From the NCBI RefSeq assembly GCF_002813375.1, contig NZ_PHUJ01000003.1:4526001-4590000 (forward strand): a stretch of 64,000 nt of DNA, written 5' to 3'. Shown here piece after piece: positions 57,108 through 64,000 of the stretch (its first letter is position 1; every line of letters begins with the position of its first letter). The notes beneath the pieces are model-generated. The model saw nothing but the letters and a program-made list of their open reading frames with translations. It did not search any database and was not told the origin of the DNA. The position numbers were made by a program, and so were the translations under genes. The stretch is from Pseudonocardia alni. Lineage in GTDB: Bacteria; Actinomycetota; Actinomycetes; Mycobacteriales; Pseudonocardiaceae.

Positions 57108-58248
57108 GCCGATGATCCGGCTGGAACAGCTCACCAAGCGCTACCCGGGGCAGGAGCGACCCGCCGTCGACCGCCTGGACCTGGAGGTGCCGCGCGGCGA
57201 GCTCGTCGTGTTCCTCGGCCCGTCGGGCTGCGGCAAGACGACCACGATGAAGCTCATCAACCGGCTGATCGAGCCGACCTCGGGCCGGATCCTGCTCGAC
57301 GGCGACGACGTCACCTCCGTCGACCCGGACCAGCTGCGGCGCCGGATCGGCTACGCCATCCAGCAGACCGGACTGTTCCCGCACCGCACCGTCGCCGAGA
57401 ACGTCGCGACCGTGCCGACGATGCTCGGCTGGGACCGCCGCCGCATCGCCGAGCGCGTCGACGAGCTGCTCACCCTGGTGGGACTCGACCCGGGCGAGTT
57501 CCGCGGCCGCTTCCCCAAGCAACTCTCCGGTGGCCAGCAGCAGCGCGTCGGCGTGGCCCGCGCGCTCGGCGCGGGCCCCGAGGTGATGCTGATGGACGAG
57601 CCGTTCGGCGCGATCGACCCGCTGACCCGCGAGACCCTGCAGAACGAGCTGCTGCGCATCCAGGCCGAGCTCGGCACGACGATCGTGTTCGTCACCCACG
57701 ACATCGACGAGGCCGTCAAGATGGGCGACCGGATCGCGGTGTTCAACGCCGGTTCCGGGGTGGAGCAGTTCGACACCCCCGAACGGCTGCTCACCGAGCC
57801 CGCCAGCGACTTCGTCGCCGACTTCGTCGGGGCCGGGGCCACGATCAAGCGGCTCACCCTCACCCGCGTCGCCGACGTCGGCCTCGCCGACTGGCCGACG
57901 GTCGGGCACGACGCCACCCGCGACGAGCGCGTCGCCGCGCTGCGGGCGGGGGAGCGGGAGTTCGTGCTGCTGCTCGACGGCGAGCGCCGCCCCCGGGGCT
58001 GGCTGCCCCGCGACGCCGCGGGCGACGTGCTCGACCACGGGTTGCCCGTCGTCACGCGGATCGGGCCGCAGGACACCCTGCACACCGCGCTCGACGCGAT
58101 GCTCGCCGGGAACGCGAACGCCGTGGCCGTCGTCGACCGGGACGGGGTGCACCGCGGCGTGCTCGACCTCGACACGATCCTGGCGACCGTGCACCGGCCC
58201 GCGGGCGCGGCCCCGGCCGGCCAGGACACCCCGAGCGTCGCCCGATGA
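57100..58248 (+). CDS. Osmoprotectant ABC transporter ATP-binding protein (OpuCA-like)
   Basis: The 382-residue ATPase has Walker A GPSGCGKTT, the Q-loop in AIQQTGLFPH, signature LSGGQQQRVGVARAL, Walker B VMLMDEPFGA and H-loop FVTHD. A C-terminal segment (about 270-370) resembles a CBS pair, which in OpuA-type systems senses ionic strength. GTG at 57100 overlaps the upstream gene; the stop overlaps the next ATG by 4 nt. Confidence 0.93.
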   Translation: MPEPMIRLEQLTKRYPGQERPAVDRLDLEVPRGELVVFLGPSGCGKTTTMKLINRLIEPTSGRILLDGDDVTSVDPDQLRRRIGYAIQQTGLFPHRTVAENVATVPTMLGWDRRRIAERVDELLTLVGLDPGEFRGRFPKQLSGGQQQRVGVARALGAGPEVMLMDEPFGAIDPLTRETLQNELLRIQAELGTTIVFVTHDIDEAVKMGDRIAVFNAGSGVEQFDTPERLLTEPASDFVADFVGAGATIKRLTLTRVADVGLADWPTVGHDATRDERVAALRAGEREFVLLLDGERRPRGWLPRDAAGDVLDHGLPVVTRIGPQDTLHTALDAMLAGNANAVAVVDRDGVHRGVLDLDTILATVHRPAGAAPAGQDTPSVAR

Positions 58249-59039
58249 CCGTCACCGCCGCCCGCCCGGGCGCGACGACCGGGCCGCGGCCGGACGGGAC
58301 CGCCCGCCCGGCCCGGCGGTGGGCGGCGCTGCTCGCCCGGCCGCTCGTGGTCGTCGTCGCGCTGACGACGCTGTACCTGGTCGTGTCCTCCCGCGAGCTC
58401 GACTCGATCGAGGCCCGCAGCCTCGACGCCGCCTACATCGCGAGCCGCACCTGGCAGCACGTCTGGCTGACCGCCGTCGTGTCCGTGCTGGTGCTGGTGA
58501 TCGCGGTGCCGCTGGGCGTGCTGCTGACCCGCGAGGCCACCCGCCGCTTCGCCGGGCCGGTGCTGACCGTGGCCAACATCAGCCAGGCGATCCCGTCGAT
58601 CGGTCTCATCGTGCTGTTCGCGGTGGCGTTCCTGACCCTGCCGGTCACCGTGATCGCGGTGCTCGCCTTCGTCCTCCACGGGATCCTGCCGATCGTCCGG
58701 AACACCATCGCCGGGCTGGAGCAGGTCGACCGCTCGGTGATCGAGGCGGCCCGCGGGATGGGGATGACCCGGCGCGGTGTGCTGTTCTCCGTCGAGCTGC
58801 CGCTCGCGGTCCCGGTGATCCTGGCCGGCGTCCGGACCACGCTGACGATCACCACCGGCACCGTCGCGCTCGCGACGTTCATCGGCGCCGGCGGGCTGGG
58901 CGACATCATCTCCAACGGTCTGGCGTCCAACCGCACCCTCGTCCTGGTCACCGGCAGCGTGCTGGTCGCGGCGCTCGCGCTGCTCATCGACTGGCTGGCG
59001 GGCCTCGCCGAGGACGTCCTGCATCCGAAGGGGCTCTGA
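58245..59039 (+). CDS. Osmoprotectant ABC transporter permease (OpuCD-like)
   Basis: The 264-residue membrane protein has six helices with VANISQAIPSIGLIVLFAVA and the EAA loop AARGMGMTRRGVLFSVELPL. It is the second OpuC-type permease, in the same operon as the ATPase and the other permease, separated from the binding protein gene by one base. Confidence 0.92.
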   Translation: MTVTAARPGATTGPRPDGTARPARRWAALLARPLVVVVALTTLYLVVSSRELDSIEARSLDAAYIASRTWQHVWLTAVVSVLVLVIAVPLGVLLTREATRRFAGPVLTVANISQAIPSIGLIVLFAVAFLTLPVTVIAVLAFVLHGILPIVRNTIAGLEQVDRSVIEAARGMGMTRRGVLFSVELPLAVPVILAGVRTTLTITTGTVALATFIGAGGLGDIISNGLASNRTLVLVTGSVLVAALALLIDWLAGLAEDVLHPKGL

Positions 59040-59040
59040 G

Positions 59041-60027
59041 ATGACCACCCGTTTCCCGCGCCGCGCGCTGCCCGGCCTGCTCGCCGGGGTCGCGGCACTC
59101 GTCTCGGGCTGCGGCGCCGCGGCCGCCGTCGCCGGCCCGTCGCCGCAGCAGCTGCGCGGCGGGTCCCTGGCCCGCGACGTCGACCTGTCCGGCGCCGAGC
59201 TGGCCGTCGGCTCGAAGGAGTTCACCGAGCAGCGGGTGCTCGGCGCGATCACCCTGCTGGCGCTGCAGGCCTGCGGGGCCCGCACCGTGGACCGGACCGG
59301 CCTGTCCGGCTCCACGATCGTCCGTGCGGCCCTGGAGCAGGGCGACGTCGACGTCTACTGGGAGTACGCCGGCACCGGCTGGACGTTGTTCCTGGGCAAC
59401 GACACGACCATCCCCGGTGAGCGGGCGCTCTACGACGCTGTCGCCGCCCAGGACCTCGAGCGGAACGACGTCGCCTGGCTCGGGCCCGCCCGCTTCGGCA
59501 ACCAGTACGCCGTCGCCCGCCGCGGCGACGCCGACGGCCCGCTCGCGCAGGTCCGGACGCTGTCCGACCTGGGGCCCTACTTCGCCGCCGATGAGTCGCG
59601 GGCGACGTTCTGCGGGGCCGCGGAGTTCCTCGACCGCGAGTTCGCCGACATGCAGGCCGCCTACGGCATCACGTTCCCGGCCTCGCAGACCTACCAGAAC
59701 GACTTCGCGCTGAACTTCGTCAACGTCGCCCGGTCCAGCCCGTGCGACCTCGCGGAGGTGTTCACCACCGACGCGCGGATCCGCTCGCTCGACCTCGTCG
59801 TGCTGGCCGATGACCGGGACTTCTTCACCACCCAGCTGGCCGCGCTGACCTGCCGGGCGGAGACCGTGGACCGGTACCCGCCGCTGCGGGCCCTGGCCGC
59901 GACGCTGGGCGAGCTGCTCACCGTCGAGGTGATGATCGAGCTCAACGGGCTCGTCGACCTGGAGGGCCGCAGCGCCACGTCGGTCGCCCAGCAGTTCCTC
60001 GCCGGCCACGGCCTCATCGGGGCCTGA
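59041..60027 (+). CDS. Osmoprotectant-binding lipoprotein (OpuCC/ProX-like)
   Basis: The 328-residue protein has a signal with lipobox LVSGC near residue 23, then LAVGSKEFTEQRVLGAITLLAL and DVDVYWEYAGTGWTLFL, the OpuAC-type binding motif, and ends in a conserved LTVEVMIELNGLVDLEG segment. It delivers glycine betaine or related compounds to the transporter. The betaine synthesis operon at 12.8-14.5 kb probably works with it. Confidence 0.92.
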   Translation: MTTRFPRRALPGLLAGVAALVSGCGAAAAVAGPSPQQLRGGSLARDVDLSGAELAVGSKEFTEQRVLGAITLLALQACGARTVDRTGLSGSTIVRAALEQGDVDVYWEYAGTGWTLFLGNDTTIPGERALYDAVAAQDLERNDVAWLGPARFGNQYAVARRGDADGPLAQVRTLSDLGPYFAADESRATFCGAAEFLDREFADMQAAYGITFPASQTYQNDFALNFVNVARSSPCDLAEVFTTDARIRSLDLVVLADDRDFFTTQLAALTCRAETVDRYPPLRALAATLGELLTVEVMIELNGLVDLEGRSATSVAQQFLAGHGLIGA

Positions 60028-60038
60028 CCCGCGGAACG

Positions 60039-60081
60039 CGCGACGGCCCGGTCCGCACAGTGTGCGGACCGGGCCGTCGCG
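60039..60081. terminator. Near-perfect 43-bp palindrome, bidirectional terminator
   Basis: Twenty-one-base arms (60039-60059 and 60061-60081) are exact complements around a single G at 60060. It lies between the stop codons of the convergent opuC operon and mihF. Confidence 0.85.
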
Positions 60082-60097
60082 AGGAGCTGGGGGAAGG

Positions 60098-60409
60098 TCA
60101 GCCGACCTTCTCGATCAGCGCGGCGCGCTGACGGTCGCCGAGGCCGGCGGCACGGCGCGACACGTCGATGCCGGCCTCCTCCATCACCTTGGAGACCTTC
60201 GCCGGGCCCCAGCCCGGGACGCTCTTGAGCAGGTCCGCGACCTTGGTCTTCCCGACGATCTGGTCGGTCTTCGCGCGACCCAGCACCGCGGGGATGGTCT
60301 CCTCGCCGCTGGCGATCTTGTCGCGGAGCTCCTTGCGGGCGGTACGGGCCGCAGCCGCCTTCTTGAGCGCCTCGGCGCGCTGCTCCGGGGTCAGGGTGGG
60401 CAGAGCCAT
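60098..60409 (-). CDS. mihF: Actinobacterial integration host factor (mIHF)
   Basis: The 103-residue protein begins MALPTLTPEQRAEALKKAAA and includes KTKVADLLKSVPGWGPAKVSKVMEEAGI, the helix-two-turn-helix core of actinobacterial mIHF, a nucleoid protein that binds and bends DNA. ATG at 60409 follows GAGGAG. In mycobacteria and streptomycetes mihF sits between pyrF and gmk; here it stands alone, so this may be a relocated or second copy. Confidence 0.92.
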   Translation of the reverse strand: MALPTLTPEQRAEALKKAAAARTARKELRDKIASGEETIPAVLGRAKTDQIVGKTKVADLLKSVPGWGPAKVSKVMEEAGIDVSRRAAGLGDRQRAALIEKVG

Positions 60410-60656
60410 CGCTGACAACTCCTCTCGGTTCACGCACCCCGCTCACCGGGGTGGACTGCCATCTCCGATCGCGGTACAGACTGGCAGAGACATCGCCACG
60501 ACCTGCGGGAACCCCCTCCTCAGGGCGTGTCGGCCCTGTTCGACGCCGTCCGTGGCGCTGCTCACCGCACCCGGGCGACCGCCCGTCGCACGGCGCGGGG
60601 GCGGGACTGTTGCCGCAGGTCAGCGGCATGAAAGCGCGAAAGCGGTGACGATGGGC

Positions 60657-61100
60657 TCACCCGTCGAGCACGGAGCGCAGTCCCGTGACGTCCCAGAGGG
60701 TGCGGACCTCGTCGATCCGGCCCTGCCGCACCCGCACCAGCTGCACCGCCAGCACCTCCGCCGCGCGTCCGGTGGGGGCGAGCCCGGGCACCAGCCACGG
60801 CAGTTCCCGGTCGTGGGTGAAGCCGACGCGGACCTCGTCGACCACCCGGCGGACGTCGACGATGCGCGACACCCGGGTCCGGGTCAGCCCGGACGGCCGG
60901 GCCGCGGCGAGGGCGGCCAGGTGCGCGACGACCGCGTCCCGGCCGTGGCCCCCGGCGCCGGTCGGCAGTTCGGTCCAGCTCACGTCGGTGGCCAGCGCGG
61001 CCGTCGCCGGGCCGGGGTCGCCCGCGTCGTAGAGCGCGTCGGCCGCGGTGTCCCAGAGCCGTGCGATGTCGCGCATCAGGACCTGCATCGCCGGGGTCAC
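60657..61100 (-). CDS. SnoaL/NTF2-like protein
   Basis: The 147-residue protein has a SnoaL-like fold pattern: an N-terminal helix (VLMRDIARLWDTAADALYDA), ATDVSWTELPTGAGGHGRDA, and VQLVRVRQGRIDEVRTLWDV. Such proteins isomerise, hydrate or bind small molecules; no function can be assigned. GTG at 61100 is preferred; ATGs at 61088 and 61136 are possible. Confidence 0.7.
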   Translation of the reverse strand: MTPAMQVLMRDIARLWDTAADALYDAGDPGPATAALATDVSWTELPTGAGGHGRDAVVAHLAALAAARPSGLTRTRVSRIVDVRRVVDEVRVGFTHDRELPWLVPGLAPTGRAAEVLAVQLVRVRQGRIDEVRTLWDVTGLRSVLDG

Positions 61101-61140
61101 CCGATCACGGTGCCACGCCCCGGCCCACCCGCGCACGCGA

Positions 61141-61172
61141 CGACGCCCGGGGGCACGTGCCCCCGGGCGTCG
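61141..61172. terminator. Perfect 32-bp palindrome downstream of ndh
   Basis: CGACGCCCGGGGGCAC (61141-61156) and its exact complement (61157-61172) form a stem that must loop a few central bases. It starts 20 nt after the ndh stop codon. Confidence 0.8.
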
Positions 61173-61191
61173 GTCGTGGTGCGTGGCCGGC

Positions 61192-62619
61192 TCAGCCCGT
61201 GGCGGCCGGGCGCTCGGGCGCGGGCGGCGTGCCGGGCGAGACCCGCGGGTCCAGCTCGGCGCGCTCGTCGGTCTTCTCGCCCAGCGGCTTCTCCGGGTCG
61301 ACCGCCTTGTCGTAGGACGCGGTGACGCTGATCAGCCGGTGCCCGCGGAAGCGGGCGTAGCGCAGCGACCGCAGCCAGTTGTAGAGCGTGCCGAAGCGGT
61401 TGCCCCAGCCGATCAGGAACATCACGTGCACGTAGCACCAGATGAAGTACCCGAGCCAGCCGGTGAGCTTGATGCCGCGGACGTCGGCGACGGCCTCGCG
61501 GGCGCCGATGGTCGCCATCGAGCCCTTGTCGAAGTACTTGAACGGGGCCGGGGTGGTGTCGTCGCCCTTCGCCCGTGCCTTGATCAGCTTGCCGACGTAG
61601 GTGCCCTGCTGCATCGCGACCTGCGCGACGCCGGGCAGCCGGTCGATGGTGGAGACCATGTCGCCGATCGCGAACACGTCGCGGCGGTCCGGCAGGCTGC
61701 AGTCCGGGTCCACGGTGAGACGGCCCGCGCGGTCCACCTCGCCGCCGGAGGCCTTCGCCAGCAGCTCGCCCAGCGGGGAGGCCTGGACACCCGCGGCCCA
61801 CACCTTGGTGCGGGCGGTGATGCGCTCCTCGCCGTTCGGGCCCTTCACCGTGATGGAGTCGGCGTCCATCCCGGTCGCCATGGTGTTCAGGCGGACCTCG
61901 ATGCCCTTCTTCTCCAGGGTCTTGCGCGTGTAGTTCTGCAGCTTCTTCGCGAACGGCGGCAGCACCGCCGGCGCCGCGTCGAGCAGGATGATCCGCGCGG
62001 AGCGGGTGTCGATCGACCGGTACTCACGCGGCAGCACGTACTGCGCCAGCTCGGCGAGCTGACCGGCGAGCTCGACGCCGGTGGGGCCGGCGCCGACGAC
62101 CACGAAGGTCATCCACGCCTGCTTCTCCTCCTCGGTCGTCGCGACCTCGGCGAGCTCGTAGGCACCCAGGATGCGCGAGCGCAGCAGCCGGGCGTCCTCG
62201 ATCGACTTCATGCCGGGCGCGTGCTCGGCCCACTCCGGGTGCCCGAAGTAGGCGTGCGTGGCGCCCGCGGCGACGACGAGGGTGTCGTAGGGCAGCACGA
62301 TCCGCTGCCCGTCCGGCGCGGCCGCGTGGACGACCTTGGCCTCGAGGTCGATGTCGCCGACCTCGGCGAGCAGGGTGCGGACGTTGCTCTGCTTCTTCAG
62401 CACCCGGCGCAGGGCCGGGGCGATCAGGCCGGGGGACAGGATGCCCGTCGCGACCTGGTAGAGCAGCGGCTGGAAGAGGTGGTGGTTCGTGCGGTCGACG
62501 ATCGTCACGTCGACATCGGCGCCCTTGAGCGCCTTGGCGGCCTGCACACCACCGAACCCTCCGCCGACGATCACGACCTTGTGCCGGCCCTGCCGCTCGT
62601 CGTGCTCTGCCGTGCTCAC
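61192..62619 (-). CDS. ndh: Type II NADH dehydrogenase
   Basis: The 475-residue flavoprotein has the FAD site VVIVGGGFGGVQAAKAL, FQPLLYQVATGILSP, the NADH site VVVGAGPTGVELAGQLAEL, and DVFAIGDMVSTIDRLPGV. Near the C-terminus LGYFIWCYVHVMFLIGWGNR is a membrane-binding segment as in mycobacterial Ndh. It oxidises NADH and reduces menaquinone without pumping protons. GTG at 62619 was chosen just before the FAD domain; the ribosome binding site is weak. Confidence 0.93.
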   Translation of the reverse strand: MSTAEHDERQGRHKVVIVGGGFGGVQAAKALKGADVDVTIVDRTNHHLFQPLLYQVATGILSPGLIAPALRRVLKKQSNVRTLLAEVGDIDLEAKVVHAAAPDGQRIVLPYDTLVVAAGATHAYFGHPEWAEHAPGMKSIEDARLLRSRILGAYELAEVATTEEEKQAWMTFVVVGAGPTGVELAGQLAELAQYVLPREYRSIDTRSARIILLDAAPAVLPPFAKKLQNYTRKTLEKKGIEVRLNTMATGMDADSITVKGPNGEERITARTKVWAAGVQASPLGELLAKASGGEVDRAGRLTVDPDCSLPDRRDVFAIGDMVSTIDRLPGVAQVAMQQGTYVGKLIKARAKGDDTTPAPFKYFDKGSMATIGAREAVADVRGIKLTGWLGYFIWCYVHVMFLIGWGNRFGTLYNWLRSLRYARFRGHRLISVTASYDKAVDPEKPLGEKTDERAELDPRVSPGTPPAPERPAATG

Positions 62620-62881
62620 CTGAGTCCGCCCCTTGTCGGTCGGTCCTGGCGCGGCATCACCGCGCACCTGCTCGATGGCCGGTGTCGGTCCCCGCCTCCG
62701 GACCCTGAGTCCTGGTGTCGGCGGTGGACGGCGGCCGTCCTGGCCGGTCTCCGACCGTACGAACCCACGGCCGCCGGGGCAATTCGGATCGCTCCGGAAA
62801 CGCCTTTCAGAGTCCGAACTCACACGGTGGGGGAGCGGAAGCCGGGATGCGGGTTCGCGCGACCGTGCGACGATGGAGCCC

Positions 62882-64000
62882 ATGTGTGGGATCGTGGCTG
62901 CGTTCGGTGGACCCACGGCGTGGCCGGGCGGTGAGCCCGCCGACCCCGGGAAGTACGAGCGGATGCTCGCCCGGGTGGCGCACCGCGGCCCCGACGACAC
63001 CGGCGTGCAGGTCGTGGGGAACGCCTGGCTCGGGCACCAACGCCTGTCGATCATGGACGTCAGCGGCGGGCACCAGCCGATGTCCGACGCCGCCCGCACC
63101 GCGTGGATCGTCGGCAACGGCGAGATCTACAACCACGAGCGCATCGCCAAGGCGTTCCCGGACGGCACGGTGCGCACCAAGTCCGACACCGAGGCCGCGC
63201 TGCACGCGGTGATGTGGGACGGCCAGGCCGCGGTCGCCTCGCTGAACGGCATGTTCGCCGTCGCCATGGGGCGCACCGACGGCGCCGGGCTCGTCGCCCG
63301 GGATCCGTTCGGCGTGAAGCCGTTGTACTGGGTGCCGCCGGCAGAGCTCCGTGACGGCGGCGGCGGTGCGTCCGGGGCTGTCCCGTACACCGCGCCGGAC
63401 CCGTCGGAGACGGTGCTGTTCGCCAGCGAGCTCCGCGCGTTCGACCCCGAGGACCGCCCGTACGTGCGCTCGTTCCCGCCCGGCTGCCTGTGGAGCCCGT
63501 CGTCGGGGCTGGTGCGGTTCGCCGACGCCGTGCCGGTCGAGGTCCGCCCGGCACGCCGCGCGATCCGCCCCGGCTGGGACGACGCGGACCTGTCCCGGGT
63601 GCGCGAGGCCGTGGTGTCCGCGGTCCGTCGCCGGATGATGTCCGACGTCGGTGTCGGCGTGTTCCTGTCCGGTGGCCTGGACTCGGCGCTGGTCGCGGCC
63701 ATCGCCGCGCAGGAGGCCCGGGCCCGAGGCGAGCAGCTGCCCACCTTCGCCGTCGGGACCGCCGAGTCCGGTGACCTGATCGCGGCCCGCAAGGTCGCCG
63801 CGCACATCGGGTCGGACCACCACGAGATCCTGGTGACCCCCGAGGACATCGCCGAGGCCCTCGACCACGCCGTCGAGGTCATCGAGCACTACGACCCGGC
63901 CCTGGTCCGCAGCGCGGTGCCCAACCTGATCCTCGCCCGCGAGGCGGCGAAGAAGGTCAAGGTCGTGCTCACCGGGGAAGGTGCCGACGAGCTGTTCGCC
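62882..64000 (+). CDS. asnB: Asparagine synthase (glutamine-hydrolysing), partial
   Basis: The first 373 codons run off the window. MCGIVAAFGG exposes Cys2, the glutaminase nucleophile, followed by HRGPDDTG, LGHQRLSIMDVSGGHQP and NGEIYNHERI. The synthetase domain has the ATP pyrophosphatase motif VFLSGGLDSALVAA and VVLTGEGADELFA at the edge. It makes asparagine, or amidates a related substrate, from aspartate, ATP and glutamine. It is divergent from ndh across 262 bp. Confidence 0.92.
   Translation, partial: MCGIVAAFGGPTAWPGGEPADPGKYERMLARVAHRGPDDTGVQVVGNAWLGHQRLSIMDVSGGHQPMSDAARTAWIVGNGEIYNHERIAKAFPDGTVRTKSDTEAALHAVMWDGQAAVASLNGMFAVAMGRTDGAGLVARDPFGVKPLYWVPPAELRDGGGGASGAVPYTAPDPSETVLFASELRAFDPEDRPYVRSFPPGCLWSPSSGLVRFADAVPVEVRPARRAIRPGWDDADLSRVREAVVSAVRRRMMSDVGVGVFLSGGLDSALVAAIAAQEARARGEQLPTFAVGTAESGDLIAARKVAAHIGSDHHEILVTPEDIAEALDHAVEVIEHYDPALVRSAVPNLILAREAAKKVKVVLTGEGADELFA

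Noticed and set aside
1..64000. tRNA, rRNA, CRISPR, insertion sequence or prophage features
   Set aside because: No cloverleaf-like or rRNA-like segment, no regularly spaced repeats, no transposase or integrase motifs were seen on either strand by reading; a dedicated tRNA scan was not possible.

Overview
The window is about 64 kb of very GC-rich DNA from an actinobacterium. Almost every coding strand is strongly G/C biased at third positions, GTG starts are frequent, and genes overlap by 4 nt in tight operons. An actinobacterial mIHF, nickel superoxide dismutase with its SodX protease, a mycobacterial-like SodA, a Pseudonocardiales-style single-chain acyl-CoA carboxylase and several tct/opu operons point to Pseudonocardia or a close relative. 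That placement is an inference from gene content, not a measured identity. I saw no rRNA, tRNA, CRISPR array, insertion sequence or prophage; this looks like ordinary chromosome.

Layout. 0.3-6.4 kb: cinA, an oxidative-stress block (Fe/Mn-SOD, DUF1697, an ArsR/SRPBCC pair, Ni-SOD with its divergent maturation protease sodX) and a FIST sensor protein. The Fe/Mn-SOD gene is preceded by two sequences that fit the nickel regulator Nur box. 6.4-12.5 kb: epoxide hydrolase, IclR regulator divergent from pobA-pcaHG (4-hydroxybenzoate to protocatechuate to carboxymuconate), GtrA, and a fluoroacetate-dehalogenase-like hydrolase. 12.5-20.5 kb: a poly-Gln/poly-Asp lipoprotein, a two-methyltransferase glycine betaine operon, acetyl-CoA hydrolase/transferase, a glutathionyl-hydroquinone-reductase-like protein, a GH3 hexosaminidase, and a second epoxide hydrolase divergent from a WYL regulator.

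20.5-29.1 kb is the most distinctive block: three co-oriented genes for a KASIII-like synthase with an unexplained ~290-residue N-terminal extension, an 1873-residue acyl-CoA carboxylase with the full eukaryote-like domain order, and an acetoacetyl-CoA/acyl reductase. Together they could make malonyl-CoA, condense it and reduce the product within one operon.

29.6-42.6 kb: an MFS exporter, two divergent citrate synthases (one fused to a helix-turn-helix domain) with tandem palindromes between them, an Excalibur protein with a class F sortase, a PPOX protein, an MBL hydrolase, a DedA protein, an HtrA-type protease, a GIDE-domain protein, a thiolase, and a Mn2+ yybP-ykoY riboswitch ahead of a GDT1-methyltransferase fusion. 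42.7-48.5 kb: sulfur and acyl-CoA genes, namely sfnG preceded by a short leader peptide ORF and followed by a decayed sfnB-like remnant, then a TetR regulator, acyl-CoA dehydrogenase, acyl-CoA ligase and a degenerate HD protein.

48.7-64 kb: a tripartite tricarboxylate transporter (tctCBA plus a second tctC) with a CitAB-type two-component system, an alpha/beta hydrolase, a complete OpuC-type osmoprotectant ABC transporter, mIHF, a SnoaL-like protein, a type II NADH dehydrogenase and the first 373 codons of asnB. Glycine betaine synthesis (12.8-14.5 kb) and OpuC uptake (56.5-60 kb) probably serve the same osmoadaptation need. Start codons were set from ribosome binding sites, overlaps and family alignments recalled from memory; no database search was run.
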